From an uncultured Alphaproteobacteria bacterium (lineage in GTDB: Bacteria > Pseudomonadota > Alphaproteobacteria > HIMB59 > GCA-002718135): a DNA stretch of 60,591 nt. This document shows positions 49,001 to 55,981 of the stretch, piece after piece (the stretch's first letter is position 1; each line of letters starts with the position of its first letter). A model generated the notes under the pieces. It was not told the DNA's origin. It saw only the letters and a program-made list of their open reading frames with translations, and searched no databases. Both the position numbers and the translations under genes were made by a program. The stretch is taken from the NCBI GenBank assembly GCA_902588745.1, contig CACIQI010000009.1, forward strand, positions 1 to 60,591. The letters run 5' to 3'.

Positions 49001-50198
49001 AAACTTCAAAAAGTGCTTCTTCCCTAGATCTAGCTTTATCTAGTTGCAAGGTATTTCTTATATAAGATCCAATTTCAATATTATCAGCTTTTAAAATATC
49101 TATTTTATTTATTTTATTTGCATTAATAAATTCAATAAATGTTTCATCAATTTCAAAACCTGCTTCAAAGAAAATTTTACCTGTCTTTTCATCAATAATA
49201 TCAGAAGACAAAAAGAAGCCTACGAGAGATTCTTCATTTATAGTTATGTTGGAAATATTTTTCTTTTTTAAATCATTAATAATTTTTTGATTAATTTTTG
49301 TTCCTTTAGAAAGAATAACTTTACCGTTTTTTGAGTCAAGAATATCAAAGTTTAAAATTTTGCCTTTAAAAAAAGATAGATCTTGTTTAGATGACCAGCC
49401 AAATTCATTTTTTTTGTATAAAATATTTTCGTAAAATAAAGATAAAATTTCTTCGCCAGTCATACCTAAGATTCTTTTTGGATCTGCCTCAATTTTATTT
49501 TTTTCACATTCTCTGATATAATTTTCAGAAACATCACTTAACAAACATTTAAAGAGAGTGGTTACAGGAAACTTTCGTTTTCTATCGATTCTAGCATGTA
49601 TATTGTTTTTAGCATCGTGTTCAAAATCAAGCCAAGAACCTCTGTATGGAATAATTCTTGCATTAAAGAGATATTTTCCACTCGTATGAGTTTTTCCAAA
49701 ATCATGGTCAAAAAATACACCAGGCGAACGATGCATTTGACTAACTACTACTCTTTCTGTCCCGTTAACTACAAATGTAGCATTTTTTGTCATTAGAGGA
49801 ATATCACCCATATAAACTTCTTGTTCTTTAATATCTCTTACTGATTTAGTACCTGCAATTTCATCAATATCCCAAATAATTAAACGAAAATTAACTAGTA
49901 GTGGAGCTCCATAAGTCATTCCTCTTTGGGAACATTCTTCAACATCATATTTAGGAATGCCTAAATTATAACTTACATAATCAACAGTTGCTCTTTCTGT
50001 ATAGTCATGAATAGGAAATACAGATTTAAAAATTGAATGCAGACCAGTATTTTCTCTTTTCTCTGGATCAGTTTTAAGTTGTAAAAAACTATCAAATGAT
50101 CTTTTTTGAACCTCAACGAGATTAGGCAAAGATGTTACAAGAGGTATTTTACCAAATGATTTTCTTATCTTCTTTAAATTAATATGGTCTAAACTCAC
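45993..50198 (-). CDS. rpoB: RNA polymerase beta subunit
   Basis: 1401 aa, starting at a GTG with AAGGAG six bases upstream. Rifampicin-pocket region '[19 protein letters not shown]' and '[18 protein letters not shown]' are wild type; C-terminal '[17 protein letters not shown]' and '[21 protein letters not shown]' complete the signature. About 60 residues longer than E. coli RpoB, with Lys/Asn/Ile-rich insertions in the lobe (about 240-350). It follows an attenuator hairpin after rplL. Confidence 0.99.
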   Translation of the reverse strand: MSLDHINLKKIRKSFGKIPLVTSLPNLVEVQKRSFDSFLQLKTDPEKRENTGLHSIFKSVFPIHDYTERATVDYVSYNLGIPKYDVEECSQRGMTYGAPLLVNFRLIIWDIDEIAGTKSVRDIKEQEVYMGDIPLMTKNATFVVNGTERVVVSQMHRSPGVFFDHDFGKTHTSGKYLFNARIIPYRGSWLDFEHDAKNNIHARIDRKRKFPVTTLFKCLLSDVSENYIRECEKNKIEADPKRILGMTGEEILSLFYENILYKKNEFGWSSKQDLSFFKGKILNFDILDSKNGKVILSKGTKINQKIINDLKKKNISNITINEESLVGFFLSSDIIDEKTGKIFFEAGFEIDETFIEFINANKINKIDILKADNIEIGSYIRNTLQLDKARSREEALFEVFKILRPGEPPTIETAETLFNNLFFNADRYDLSSVGRLKINAKFKKSTQIDQRILDKSDILDVVSHMHNLIDGKGEIDDIDHLANRRVRSVGELLENQYRIGLLKMDRAIKERLSSLEVDNIMPQDIVNAKPVVASIKEFFGLSQLSQFMDQTNPLSEITHKRRVSALGPGGLNRERAGFEVRDVHQTHYGRICPIETPEGANIGLINSLASYSRINKYGFIETPYRIVNSGKVTNKVIYLSAIDEEDFVIAQANAEVDSKGKFANEIVSCRKNGEFINVNIDAIDLMDVSPQQLVSVASSLIPFLENDDANRALMGSNMMRQAVPLIKPKAPLVGTGMEYTVANDSGSTIVAKRGGIVDQLDAKRIVIRITDKNDKSLNKIDIYNLSKFQRSNQNTCITQRPLVNVGDKVNKNQVIADGPATDLGELALGRNVLAAFMPWNGYNFEDSILISEKVVQDDVFTSIHVEEFEVMSRDTKLGPEEITRDIPNASEEMLVNLDETGIVYVGAEVNSGDILVGKVTPKGESPMTPEEKLLRAIFGEKAADVKDTSLRVPPGVKGTIVEIRVFSRRGIEKDERAISIENHQIEVIARDRDDELKILEKSFGNHLRELLNNQTFISGIDNFSKNSIIKYEQIENLPLTDLLKINISDDKKNIQIETLVKNYENQLGNINQKFENKIDKIQSGDELLPGVLKLIKVFISVKRKLQPGDKMAGRHGNKGVISKICPVEDMPYLEDGTPVDIVLNPLGVPSRMNIGQILETHLGWASASLGRQVNDMIKSIQSEGQTNSLRNKLLEIYDLDNHQKIIKNMNDDEILELGNNLKDGIPFATPVFDGAKEKDITNLLSKSGVSNTGQEILFDGVTGQKFERPVTVGYMYMLKLHHLVDEKIHARSIGPYSLVTQQPLGGKAQFGGQRFGEMEVWALEAYGAAYTLQEILTIKSDDVAGRTKVYESIVKGDNNFESGTPESFNVMVKELRSLGLNLDFKENLKENNLTNLIGSNE

Positions 50199-50221
50199 GT
50201 TTTCTCCTTCAAATAATTATA

Positions 50222-50250
50222 AAATTATGGGCCTAATAGGCCCATAATTT
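50222..50250 (-). terminator. rplL-rpoB attenuator hairpin
   Basis: A perfect 13-base-pair stem (50222-50234 with 50238-50250) with a 3-base loop begins at the rplL stop codon; on the minus strand it is followed by TTATAATTATTTG. The strong stem with an imperfect U-rich tail fits a partial terminator that lowers polymerase-subunit output relative to L7/L12, as known in E. coli. An RNase processing hairpin is the alternative. Confidence 0.65.
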
Positions 50251-50626
50251 ATTTTAATGTAACTTTTGCGCCAGCTGCCTCTAATGATTTTTTCATTTCT
50301 TCAGCTTCTTCTTTTTTTACACCTTGTTTAAGTGGTTTTGGCGCACCCTCAACTAAGTCTTTAGCTTCTTTTAAGCCAAGACCAGTGATTGTTCTAACCT
50401 CTTTAATAACTGCAATTTTGTTAGATCCAGACTCAGTTAATTCAATATCAAATTCTGTTTTCTCTTCCGCAGCAGCTTCTCCACCACCTGCGGCAGGAGC
50501 CGCAGCAACTGCAACTGGTGCAGCAGCGGATACACCCCATTTTTCTTCAAGCAATTTACTTAATTCAGCTGCTTCAAGAACGGTAAGGGATGATAGATCT
50601 TCAACAATTTTATTTAAATCAGCCAT
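50249..50626 (-). CDS. rplL: Large-subunit ribosomal protein L7/L12
   Basis: 125 aa. N-terminal dimerisation helix, an Ala/Glu-rich hinge (about 36-55), and the factor-binding C domain with '[20 protein letters not shown]' and '[18 protein letters not shown]'. Present in multiple copies on the stalk, anchored by L10, whose gene is 17 bases upstream. Confidence 0.98.
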   Translation of the reverse strand: MADLNKIVEDLSSLTVLEAAELSKLLEEKWGVSAAAPVAVAAAPAAGGGEAAAEEKTEFDIELTESGSNKIAVIKEVRTITGLGLKEAKDLVEGAPKPLKQGVKKEEAEEMKKSLEAAGAKVTLK

Positions 50627-50643
50627 TTATTTCTCCTTATTAC

Positions 50644-51165
50644 CTAGTTCGACTCTTGTTTATTGCTACTGTTAGAACTAATTAATCTTGCAATTTGTGC
50701 CCCAGGTTCAATAGTAATTGAAGCTATCTTTTGAGCAGGTGCAGATATTAATCCTATTATTTTTCCTCTTAACTCATCTAAAGAAGGTAATTTTGCAAGA
50801 AAATCAATTTTTTCTTTGTCAATTTTCTCACCATTATAACCACCTCCGATAATTTTAAACTTTTCAAATTTTTTCTCAAAACTTACTGCTACTTTTGCTG
50901 GTGCTACTGCATCATCAGAATAAGCAATTGCTGTTGGACCTTTAAAGAGTTCAGAAATATCTTTAAATTGAGTTTCAGATATAGCAAGTTTAGTGAGTCT
51001 GTTCTTAGTTACTTTGAATTTTGCTCCATTCTCTCTCATTTCTTTTCTAAGTTGCTCTGTTTCATTAACTGTTAGCCCAGAATATTCGGCAACAATTACT
51101 GAAGTAGCATTTGAAAAGTCTTCTTTAAGATTACTTACAAAATCTTTTTTTTCAGAACGTTTCAC
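50644..51165 (-). CDS. rplJ: Large-subunit ribosomal protein L10
   Basis: 173 aa from GTG 51165, giving 'MKRSEKKDFVSNLKEDF', with GAGGT five bases upstream; the open frame extends 12 codons further but enters the leader structure and lacks such a site. 'TKNRLTKLAISETQF' is the conserved rRNA-binding block; the helical C terminus binds L7/L12 dimers. L10 is expected to bind its own leader (51242-51319) to repress translation. Confidence 0.95.
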   Translation of the reverse strand: MKRSEKKDFVSNLKEDFSNATSVIVAEYSGLTVNETEQLRKEMRENGAKFKVTKNRLTKLAISETQFKDISELFKGPTAIAYSDDAVAPAKVAVSFEKKFEKFKIIGGGYNGEKIDKEKIDFLAKLPSLDELRGKIIGLISAPAQKIASITIEPGAQIARLISSNSSNKQESN

Positions 51166-51210
51166 GTCAACCTCGGTTTTAATTGGATCCAAAAGATCCA
51201 ATATTAGCTA

Positions 51211-51237
51211 AAATTAGTTTGCCCACCAAACTAATTT
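51211..51237 (-). terminator. Hairpin between L10 leader and rplJ
   Basis: A perfect 11-base-pair inverted repeat (51211-51221 and 51227-51237, 5-base loop) directly downstream of the L10 leader domain. On the minus strand it ends in AATTTTAG, a weak U tract. It could act as an attenuator controlled by L10 binding or as a spacer that exposes the rplJ ribosome-binding site. Confidence 0.5.
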
Positions 51238-51241
51238 AAAG

Positions 51242-51319
51242 CCTGTCAAGAAGCAAATCAATGACTCGCTTCAGTCTATGCAGGAAATTAAGCTCAAAGC
51301 CCCTGCAGTCTTTGACAGG
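51242..51319 (-). ncRNA. Ribosomal protein L10 leader (autoregulatory mRNA element)
   Basis: On the minus strand the ends CCTGTCA (51313-51319) and TGACAGG (51242-51248) pair to close a domain containing AAGACTGCAGG and, after a loop, CCTGCATAGACTG. The nested CTGCAGG/CCTGCA stem with flanking unpaired AGA bases is the layout of L10 leaders, where an L10-(L12) complex binds a kink-turn. Located between rplA and rplJ as expected. Confidence 0.7.
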
Positions 51320-51348
51320 TGATGATCAAAGATCATCTTTTGGATTAA

Positions 51349-52038
51349 TTAACGCAAGCTAGCTTGGTTAATATTTAATCCAACTCCCATAGTTGAAGCT
51401 ATGGTAACCTTTTTTATAAAAGAACCTTTTGCAGAATCAGGTTTACTTTTACTTACTGAAGAATAAAATGTTTTAATATTTTCTAACAAATCCTCTTCAC
51501 TTAAATCTAGTTTGCCAACACCAGCATGAACGATACCAGATTTATCATTTTTGAATTTAACTTGACCTGATTTAGCGTCCTTTACTGATTGAGAAATTTC
51601 ATTAGTTACGGTTCCAAGTTTAGGATTAGGCATTAATCCTTTTGGACCAAGTATTTTTGCTACTTTACCTAGTTTAGGCATCATATCTGGAGTCGCAATT
51701 AGAACATCAAATTCTATTTTTGATTTAGAAATTGTTTCAATCAAATCATCACTTCCTACCAAGTCTGCACCATTATTTTTTGCATCATTTTGTTTGTCTT
51801 CATTTGCAACTACTGCGACTTTTACAATTTTTCCTGTTCCATTAGGAAGATTTACGACGCCTTTAATATTTTGATCAGTTTTGTTACTGTCAATTCCAAG
51901 ATTAATTGAAATATCAATTGTTTCTTTAAACTTTACGTAAGATTTTTCTTTTAAAATTTTGATTGCTTCTAGAGGCTCGTAAACCTTTGTAGTGTCAAAA
52001 TTATTTAACATTTGCTTTCTATTTTTTGTAATTTTCAT
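51349..52038 (-). CDS. rplA: Large-subunit ribosomal protein L1
   Basis: 229 aa from ATG 52038, which overlaps the rplK TGA by one base; a TTG one codon earlier is less likely. 'KFKETIDISINLGIDSNK', 'PKLGKVAKILGPKGLMPNPK' and 'GTVTNEISQSVKDAKSGQVK' identify it. L1 moves deacylated tRNA out of the E site and represses the L11-L1 mRNA in E. coli. Confidence 0.97.
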   Translation of the reverse strand: MKITKNRKQMLNNFDTTKVYEPLEAIKILKEKSYVKFKETIDISINLGIDSNKTDQNIKGVVNLPNGTGKIVKVAVVANEDKQNDAKNNGADLVGSDDLIETISKSKIEFDVLIATPDMMPKLGKVAKILGPKGLMPNPKLGTVTNEISQSVKDAKSGQVKFKNDKSGIVHAGVGKLDLSEEDLLENIKTFYSSVSKSKPDSAKGSFIKKVTIASTMGVGLNINQASLR

Positions 52039-52466
52039 CAACCTACTACCTCCATACCCATTGAAACAGCAGATCCTTTAACCATATTCACTGCTCCATT
52101 AAGATCAATAGCATTTAAATCTTGCATTTTTTCTTTGGCAATTTTTTCAATATCTTGCATTGAGACTTTACCTACTAATGATCTTCCAGGAGTTGAATTT
52201 CCTTTTTTTATTTTTGCTGCTTTTTTAAGATAAAAACTTACTGGTGGTAGTTTTGTAGTAAAATCGAAGCTTCTATCTTTGTATGCTGTTATAATAACTG
52301 GAATTGGAGCACCTTTTTCTAAATCTTTTGTTTTATCATTAAATGCTTTACAAAAATCCATTATGTTCAAACCTCTTTGTCCAAGTGCTGGACCAACGGG
52401 GGGTGAAGGGTTGGCTCCTCCAGCTGGTATTTGTAACTTAATTAAACCTAAAATTTCTTTAGCCAT
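52038..52466 (-). CDS. rplK: Large-subunit ribosomal protein L11
   Basis: 142 aa. N domain '[20 protein letters not shown]' with the flexible prolines that bind thiostrepton, '[15 protein letters not shown]', and the rRNA-binding C domain ending in '[12 protein letters not shown]'. Sits in the GTPase centre and senses stalled tRNA for RelA. Three bases after nusG. Confidence 0.98.
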   Translation of the reverse strand: MAKEILGLIKLQIPAGGANPSPPVGPALGQRGLNIMDFCKAFNDKTKDLEKGAPIPVIITAYKDRSFDFTTKLPPVSFYLKKAAKIKKGNSTPGRSLVGKVSMQDIEKIAKEKMQDLNAIDLNGAVNMVKGSAVSMGMEVVG

Positions 52467-52469
52467 AGA

Positions 52470-53003
52470 CTATACCTTTTCTACCTGAGAATATTCTAAA
52501 TCAACAGGTGTTGATCTTCCAAAAATTGATACGGCTACTCTTAATCTTGCCTTATCTTCATCTATTTGTTCAACCTCTCCATTAAATGACGCGAAAGGTC
52601 CATCAATTACTTTTACTTGTTCTCCAACATCATACATTATCGCAGGTCTAGATTTTTCTACACCATCAATAACTTGTTCAGATATTCTTTTTGCTTCAGC
52701 ATTACTAATAGGTACTGGCTTACCTTTGTTACCTAAAAAACCACTTAGCTTTGGGGTTGTTTTAATAATATGCCAAGTATCGTCATTTAAGCTCATTTTA
52801 ATAAGTATATAGCCAGGAAATATTTTCCTTTCTGTATTAACCCTTACACCTCTTTTTACTTCAACAATGTTTTGAACAGGAACAGATATTTCTTCGATAT
52901 GTTCTTTAACACCAAGTTTTGTTGCCTGGTCAAGAATGCTATCAGCAACTTTTTTTTCATAACCTGAATAGGCATGAAGAACGTACCATCTTGCTTTATT
53001 CAT
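52470..53003 (-). CDS. nusG: Transcription antitermination factor NusG
   Basis: 177 aa. NGN domain from 'ARWYVLHAYSGYEKKVADSI' (4-23), 'RKIFPGYILIKMSLNDDTWH', and a C-terminal KOW domain with 'GEQVKVIDGPFASFNGEVE'. Links polymerase to Rho or to S10 on the leading ribosome. Shares one base with secE. Confidence 0.98.
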   Translation of the reverse strand: MNKARWYVLHAYSGYEKKVADSILDQATKLGVKEHIEEISVPVQNIVEVKRGVRVNTERKIFPGYILIKMSLNDDTWHIIKTTPKLSGFLGNKGKPVPISNAEAKRISEQVIDGVEKSRPAIMYDVGEQVKVIDGPFASFNGEVEQIDEDKARLRVAVSIFGRSTPVDLEYSQVEKV

Positions 53004-53218
53004 TAAAAACCTGAACCTATTTCAATTATTTTTCTTATTGAAAAAGACCATATTTGATCAGTTAAAAGAAAAAATAATGAAAATAATACGATTAATAATA
53101 TCACTATTGCAGAGGAAATAAAAGTATCTCTTCTTTGAGGCCAGGTTACTTTTTGTAATTCTTGTCTAACTTGTCTTACAAAAAGAGCAGGTGATGTTTT
53201 CTTTTTTTCAATATTCAT
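53003..53218 (-). CDS. secE: Protein translocase subunit SecE
   Basis: 71 aa, the minimal single-helix form. 'VRQVRQELQKVTWPQRRDT' is the conserved amphipathic surface helix, followed by one membrane helix (about 36-58). Stabilises SecY. It begins 14 bases after the tRNA-Trp CCA, with a purine-rich stretch in between. Confidence 0.95.
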   Translation of the reverse strand: MNIEKKKTSPALFVRQVRQELQKVTWPQRRDTFISSAIVILLIVLFSLFFLLTDQIWSFSIRKIIEIGSGF

Positions 53219-53232
53219 ATTTTCTTTTCTCT

Positions 53233-53308
53233 TGGCAGGAGTGGCAGGACTTGAACCCGCAGCCCCCGGTTTTGGAGACCGGTGCTCTACCAGTTGAGCT
53301 ACACTCCT
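53233..53308 (-). tRNA. tRNA-Trp (anticodon CCA)
   Basis: 76 bases with encoded CCA. Acceptor AGGAGTG/CACTCCT with discriminator G, anticodon arm CCGGT-CTCCAAA-ACCGG, T loop GTTCAAGTC. Lies between tuf and secE as in many proteobacteria and is presumably cut from the same transcript. Confidence 0.97.
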
Positions 53309-53345
53309 AATAAGTATTGGCTAACTGATAGAGCGGTCTCTAAAA

Positions 53346-54536
53346 CTATTCAATAATTTCAGCAACAACTCCAGCACCAACTGTTCTTCCACCTTCTCTA
53401 ATTGCAAATTTTAAACCTTTATCCATTGCAATTGGAGACAAAAGAGTAACTTCCATAGCAATATTATCACCAGGCATTACCATTTCGGTTCCTTCTGGTA
53501 GTTTAATTGTTCCAGTTACATCAGTTGTTCTAAAGTAGAATTGAGGTCTGTAGTTTGAAAAGAATGGAGTATGTCTTCCACCTTCTTCTTTTTTTAATAC
53601 ATATGCTTCTGCTTTAAATTTTGTATGAGGTTTTATTGAACCAGGTTTTGCTAATACTTGACCACGTTCAACTTCTTCTCTTTTTGTTCCACGAAGAAGA
53701 ACGCCAACGTTGTCTCCAGCTTCACCAGAGTCTAAAAGTTTTCTAAACATTTCAACTCCAGTACAAGTAGTTTTTTGAGGCTCTCTTATTCCAAGGATTT
53801 CGATTTCTTCTCCAACTTTAACTTGACCCTGTTCAATTCTTCCAGTTACAACTGTACCTCTACCAGAAATTGAAAATACATCCTCAACTGGCATTAAGAA
53901 AGGCTGATCAACAGGTCGGCTAGGCTGTGGTATATGTTCATCAACTGCTTTCATTAATTCCATAATTGAATTTTTTCCAATTTCATCATCTCTGCCTTCA
54001 AGCGCTGCTAAAGCTGAACCCTTAATGATTGGGATAGTATCACCTGGGAATTCGTATGAAGTAAGAAGTTCTCTAATTTCCATTTCAACTAAATCAATTA
54101 GTTCTTTGTCATCTACTTGATCAACTTTGTTCATGTATACAACAAGAGCAGGTACACCTACCTGTCTAGCTAAAAGTATGTGTTCTCTTGTTTGAGGCAT
54201 TGGTCCGTCAGCAGCATTAACAACTAAGATACCACCATCCATTTGAGCTGCACCAGTAATCATGTTTTTAACATAATCTGCGTGTCCAGGACAATCTACG
54301 TGAGCATAATGTCTTGCTTCAGTTTCATATTCAACGTGTGCAGTAGATATTGTAATACCACGTTCTCTTTCTTCAGGTGCTTTGTCAATGTTTGCATAAT
54401 CTGTAAATTCTGCTCCACCTGTCTCAGCTAATATTTTTGTAATAGCAGCTGTTAATGTTGTTTTACCATGGTCAACGTGACCAACTGTACCAATGTTACA
54501 ATGCGGTTTGTTTCTTTCGAATTTTGCTTTAGCCAT
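53346..54536 (-). CDS. tuf: Elongation factor Tu
   Basis: 396 aa. G1 '[10 protein letters not shown]' (19-28), G3 'DCPGHADYV', G4 'NKVD', domain 2 '[13 protein letters not shown]' and C-terminal '[14 protein letters not shown]'. Brings aminoacyl-tRNA to the ribosome. It is the tufB-position copy, after tRNA-Gly; no second copy follows fusA in this window. Codon use is visibly more restricted than in neighbours, as expected for a very abundant protein. Confidence 0.99.
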   Translation of the reverse strand: MAKAKFERNKPHCNIGTVGHVDHGKTTLTAAITKILAETGGAEFTDYANIDKAPEERERGITISTAHVEYETEARHYAHVDCPGHADYVKNMITGAAQMDGGILVVNAADGPMPQTREHILLARQVGVPALVVYMNKVDQVDDKELIDLVEMEIRELLTSYEFPGDTIPIIKGSALAALEGRDDEIGKNSIMELMKAVDEHIPQPSRPVDQPFLMPVEDVFSISGRGTVVTGRIEQGQVKVGEEIEILGIREPQKTTCTGVEMFRKLLDSGEAGDNVGVLLRGTKREEVERGQVLAKPGSIKPHTKFKAEAYVLKKEEGGRHTPFFSNYRPQFYFRTTDVTGTIKLPEGTEMVMPGDNIAMEVTLLSPIAMDKGLKFAIREGGRTVGAGVVAEIIE

Positions 54537-54563
54537 TTTTTTACCCCAATAATATTTTTGTTA

Positions 54564-54637
54564 TGGAGCGGGTGAAGGGAATCGAACCCTCGTAGCCAGC
54601 TTGGAAGGCTGGAGCTTTACCACTAAGCTACACCCGC
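54564..54637 (-). tRNA. tRNA-Gly (anticodon TCC)
   Basis: 74 bases with encoded CCA. Acceptor GCGGGTG/CACCCGC, anticodon arm CCAGC-CTTCCAA-GCTGG, T loop GTTCGATTC. Lies 27 bases upstream of tuf. Confidence 0.97.
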
Positions 54638-54695
54638 AACTAAACTGACTGCTTCACACACTCACTTTAATGCTTTCATCCCATTACCTCCATAA

Positions 54696-54781
54696 TGGTG
54701 GAGGGGGTAGGATTCGAACCTACGTACGCTCACGCGGGCGGATTTACAGTCCGCTGCCTTTAACCACTCGACCACCCCTCC
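54696..54781 (-). tRNA. tRNA-Tyr (anticodon GTA)
   Basis: 86 bases with encoded CCA and a class II variable arm. Acceptor GGAGGGG/CCCCTCC, anticodon loop CTGTAAA giving GTA, T loop GTTCGAATC. First RNA of the tRNA-Tyr/tRNA-Gly/tuf unit; 58 bases to tRNA-Gly. Confidence 0.97.
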
Positions 54782-54798
54782 GTTTGAAGAAATTGGCC

Positions 54799-54826
54799 AA
54801 TACTAATAAATTAGTATATATGTCAA
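54799..54826 (-). promoter_or_regulatory. Promoter of tRNA-Tyr/tRNA-Gly/tuf
   Basis: A consensus TTGACA on the minus strand (54821-54826) is followed 16 bases later by AGTATT (54799-54804), or 15 by TAGTAT; the mature tRNA 5' end is about 18 bases on. A perfect -35 box with a weaker -10 suits a growth-controlled stable-RNA promoter. The remaining 120 bases up to rlmB hold no gene that I can see. Confidence 0.5.
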
Positions 54827-54948
54827 TCTAAAACAGCAACTTCACCTTTGCAAAATACGTATACTCGTAAAAGCAACGGCCTTTTAGACAAAAAATGCTA
54901 TTTTGTACATATCTAGATTGTATTAATTAGACAAATCTGTGATATTAA

Positions 54949-55713
54949 ATGATGACTAAGTTTAGAAATAATAAATCTAATAAAAATCAAGGAATTCATA
55001 CAATTTTTGGTCAACATTCTGTTAAAGCAGCTCTACAAAATAATAAAAGAGAGCATATTGAGCTAATTATTAGTAAAAATCAGACTAATTTTCCCAAAAA
55101 ATATGAATCTAAAATACAAAAAATTACCATTCTTCCTCAAAATGAATTTACAAGAAGATTTGGAAATGAGAACACAACACAAGGAGTAGTTCTAAAAACA
55201 AAAGATTTTGCAAGGCCTGATTTAGAAGAATTTGTAAAAGTAGAGAGCAAGAAATCAAAATCAGTAATATTAATTTTAGATCATGTAACTGACCCTCAAA
55301 ATATTGGCTCAATAATGAGATCATGTGCATTATTTGATTGTGCAGGAATTATAGTTGGCAAAGATAATTCACCAGAGTTGACTTCATCACTTTATAAATC
55401 AGCTTCTGGTGCTGCTGAGATTGTAAATTATATTAGAGTGACAAATATAAGAAGAGCTATTTCTTTTCTGAAAAAAAATAATTATTGGATTTATGGCTTT
55501 GACAGTTCAAAAATTAATAATACAAAATTAAATTTTTCACAAAAATCAGTATTAGTTTTTGGATCTGAAGGAAAAGGTATTAGAGAATTAGTAAAAAAAG
55601 AATGCGATGAAATAATGCAGATAAACATGAAAAATAATTTAAAATATGAAATTGATAGTTTGAATGTTTCTAATGCAACTTCGATTGCATTATATCAGTT
55701 TTACTCAACGTAA
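54949..55713 (+). CDS. rlmB: 23S rRNA (guanosine-2'-O)-methyltransferase RlmB/TrmH family
   Basis: 254 aa SPOUT methyltransferase. An N-terminal substrate-binding domain starts at 'GIHTIFGQHSVKAAL' (15-29). Catalytic motifs are 'DPQNIGSIMRSC' with Asn118 and Arg124, 'VFGSEGKGI' and the knot-forming 'LNVSNATSIALY' at the C terminus. Expected to methylate the ribose of G2251 of 23S rRNA. It is the only plus-strand gene in this block, lying between tRNA-Tyr and tRNA-Thr, and ends 12 bases from the tRNA-Thr 3' end. A tRNA target cannot be excluded. Confidence 0.93.
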   Translation: MMTKFRNNKSNKNQGIHTIFGQHSVKAALQNNKREHIELIISKNQTNFPKKYESKIQKITILPQNEFTRRFGNENTTQGVVLKTKDFARPDLEEFVKVESKKSKSVILILDHVTDPQNIGSIMRSCALFDCAGIIVGKDNSPELTSSLYKSASGAAEIVNYIRVTNIRRAISFLKKNNYWIYGFDSSKINNTKLNFSQKSVLVFGSEGKGIRELVKKECDEIMQINMKNNLKYEIDSLNVSNATSIALYQFYST

Positions 55714-55725
55714 ATGTTATAAAGC

Positions 55726-55801
<76 letters not shown>

Positions 55802-55851
55802 ATCAAGTTTGCATTTATATTAAATTATAAATTCAACAAGAATTTTATAAA

Positions 55852-55974
55852 TTAAATTCCAGGAATATAAGGAACTCCATCACCCTTTACTCTTTCGTTT
55901 AATTCACTTAATGTAGAGCATGCTGTGATTGGACTAAATACAAGAAATAAAATTATTAATGTTTTTTTAATCAT
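55852..55974 (-). CDS. Putative small lipoprotein
   Basis: 40 aa from ATG 55974, starting 7 bases after the formate dehydrogenase stop; a longer frame begins inside that gene. It has a lipoprotein signal: 'MIKKTLIILFLVFSPITAC' with a lipobox-like ITAC, leaving a mature peptide of only about 22 residues, 'CSTLSELNERVKGDGVPYIP' plus two. No family recognised. It may be an outer-membrane or envelope micro-lipoprotein co-transcribed with fdsA, or merely a downstream leftover. Confidence 0.55.
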   Translation of the reverse strand: MIKKTLIILFLVFSPITACSTLSELNERVKGDGVPYIPGI

Positions 55975-55981
55975 AGAATAT

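Noticed and set aside
51321..51337. GATGATC/GATCATC hairpin as a plus-strand terminator
   Set aside because: It has a T tract only on the plus strand, where no gene ends; on the coding strand it is followed by ACC, so it is at most part of the leader structure.
54681..54698. CCATTA/TAATGG inverted repeat after tRNA-Tyr as a terminator
   Set aside because: Short AT-rich stem that includes the tRNA CCA end, with no U tract; more likely a processing spacer.
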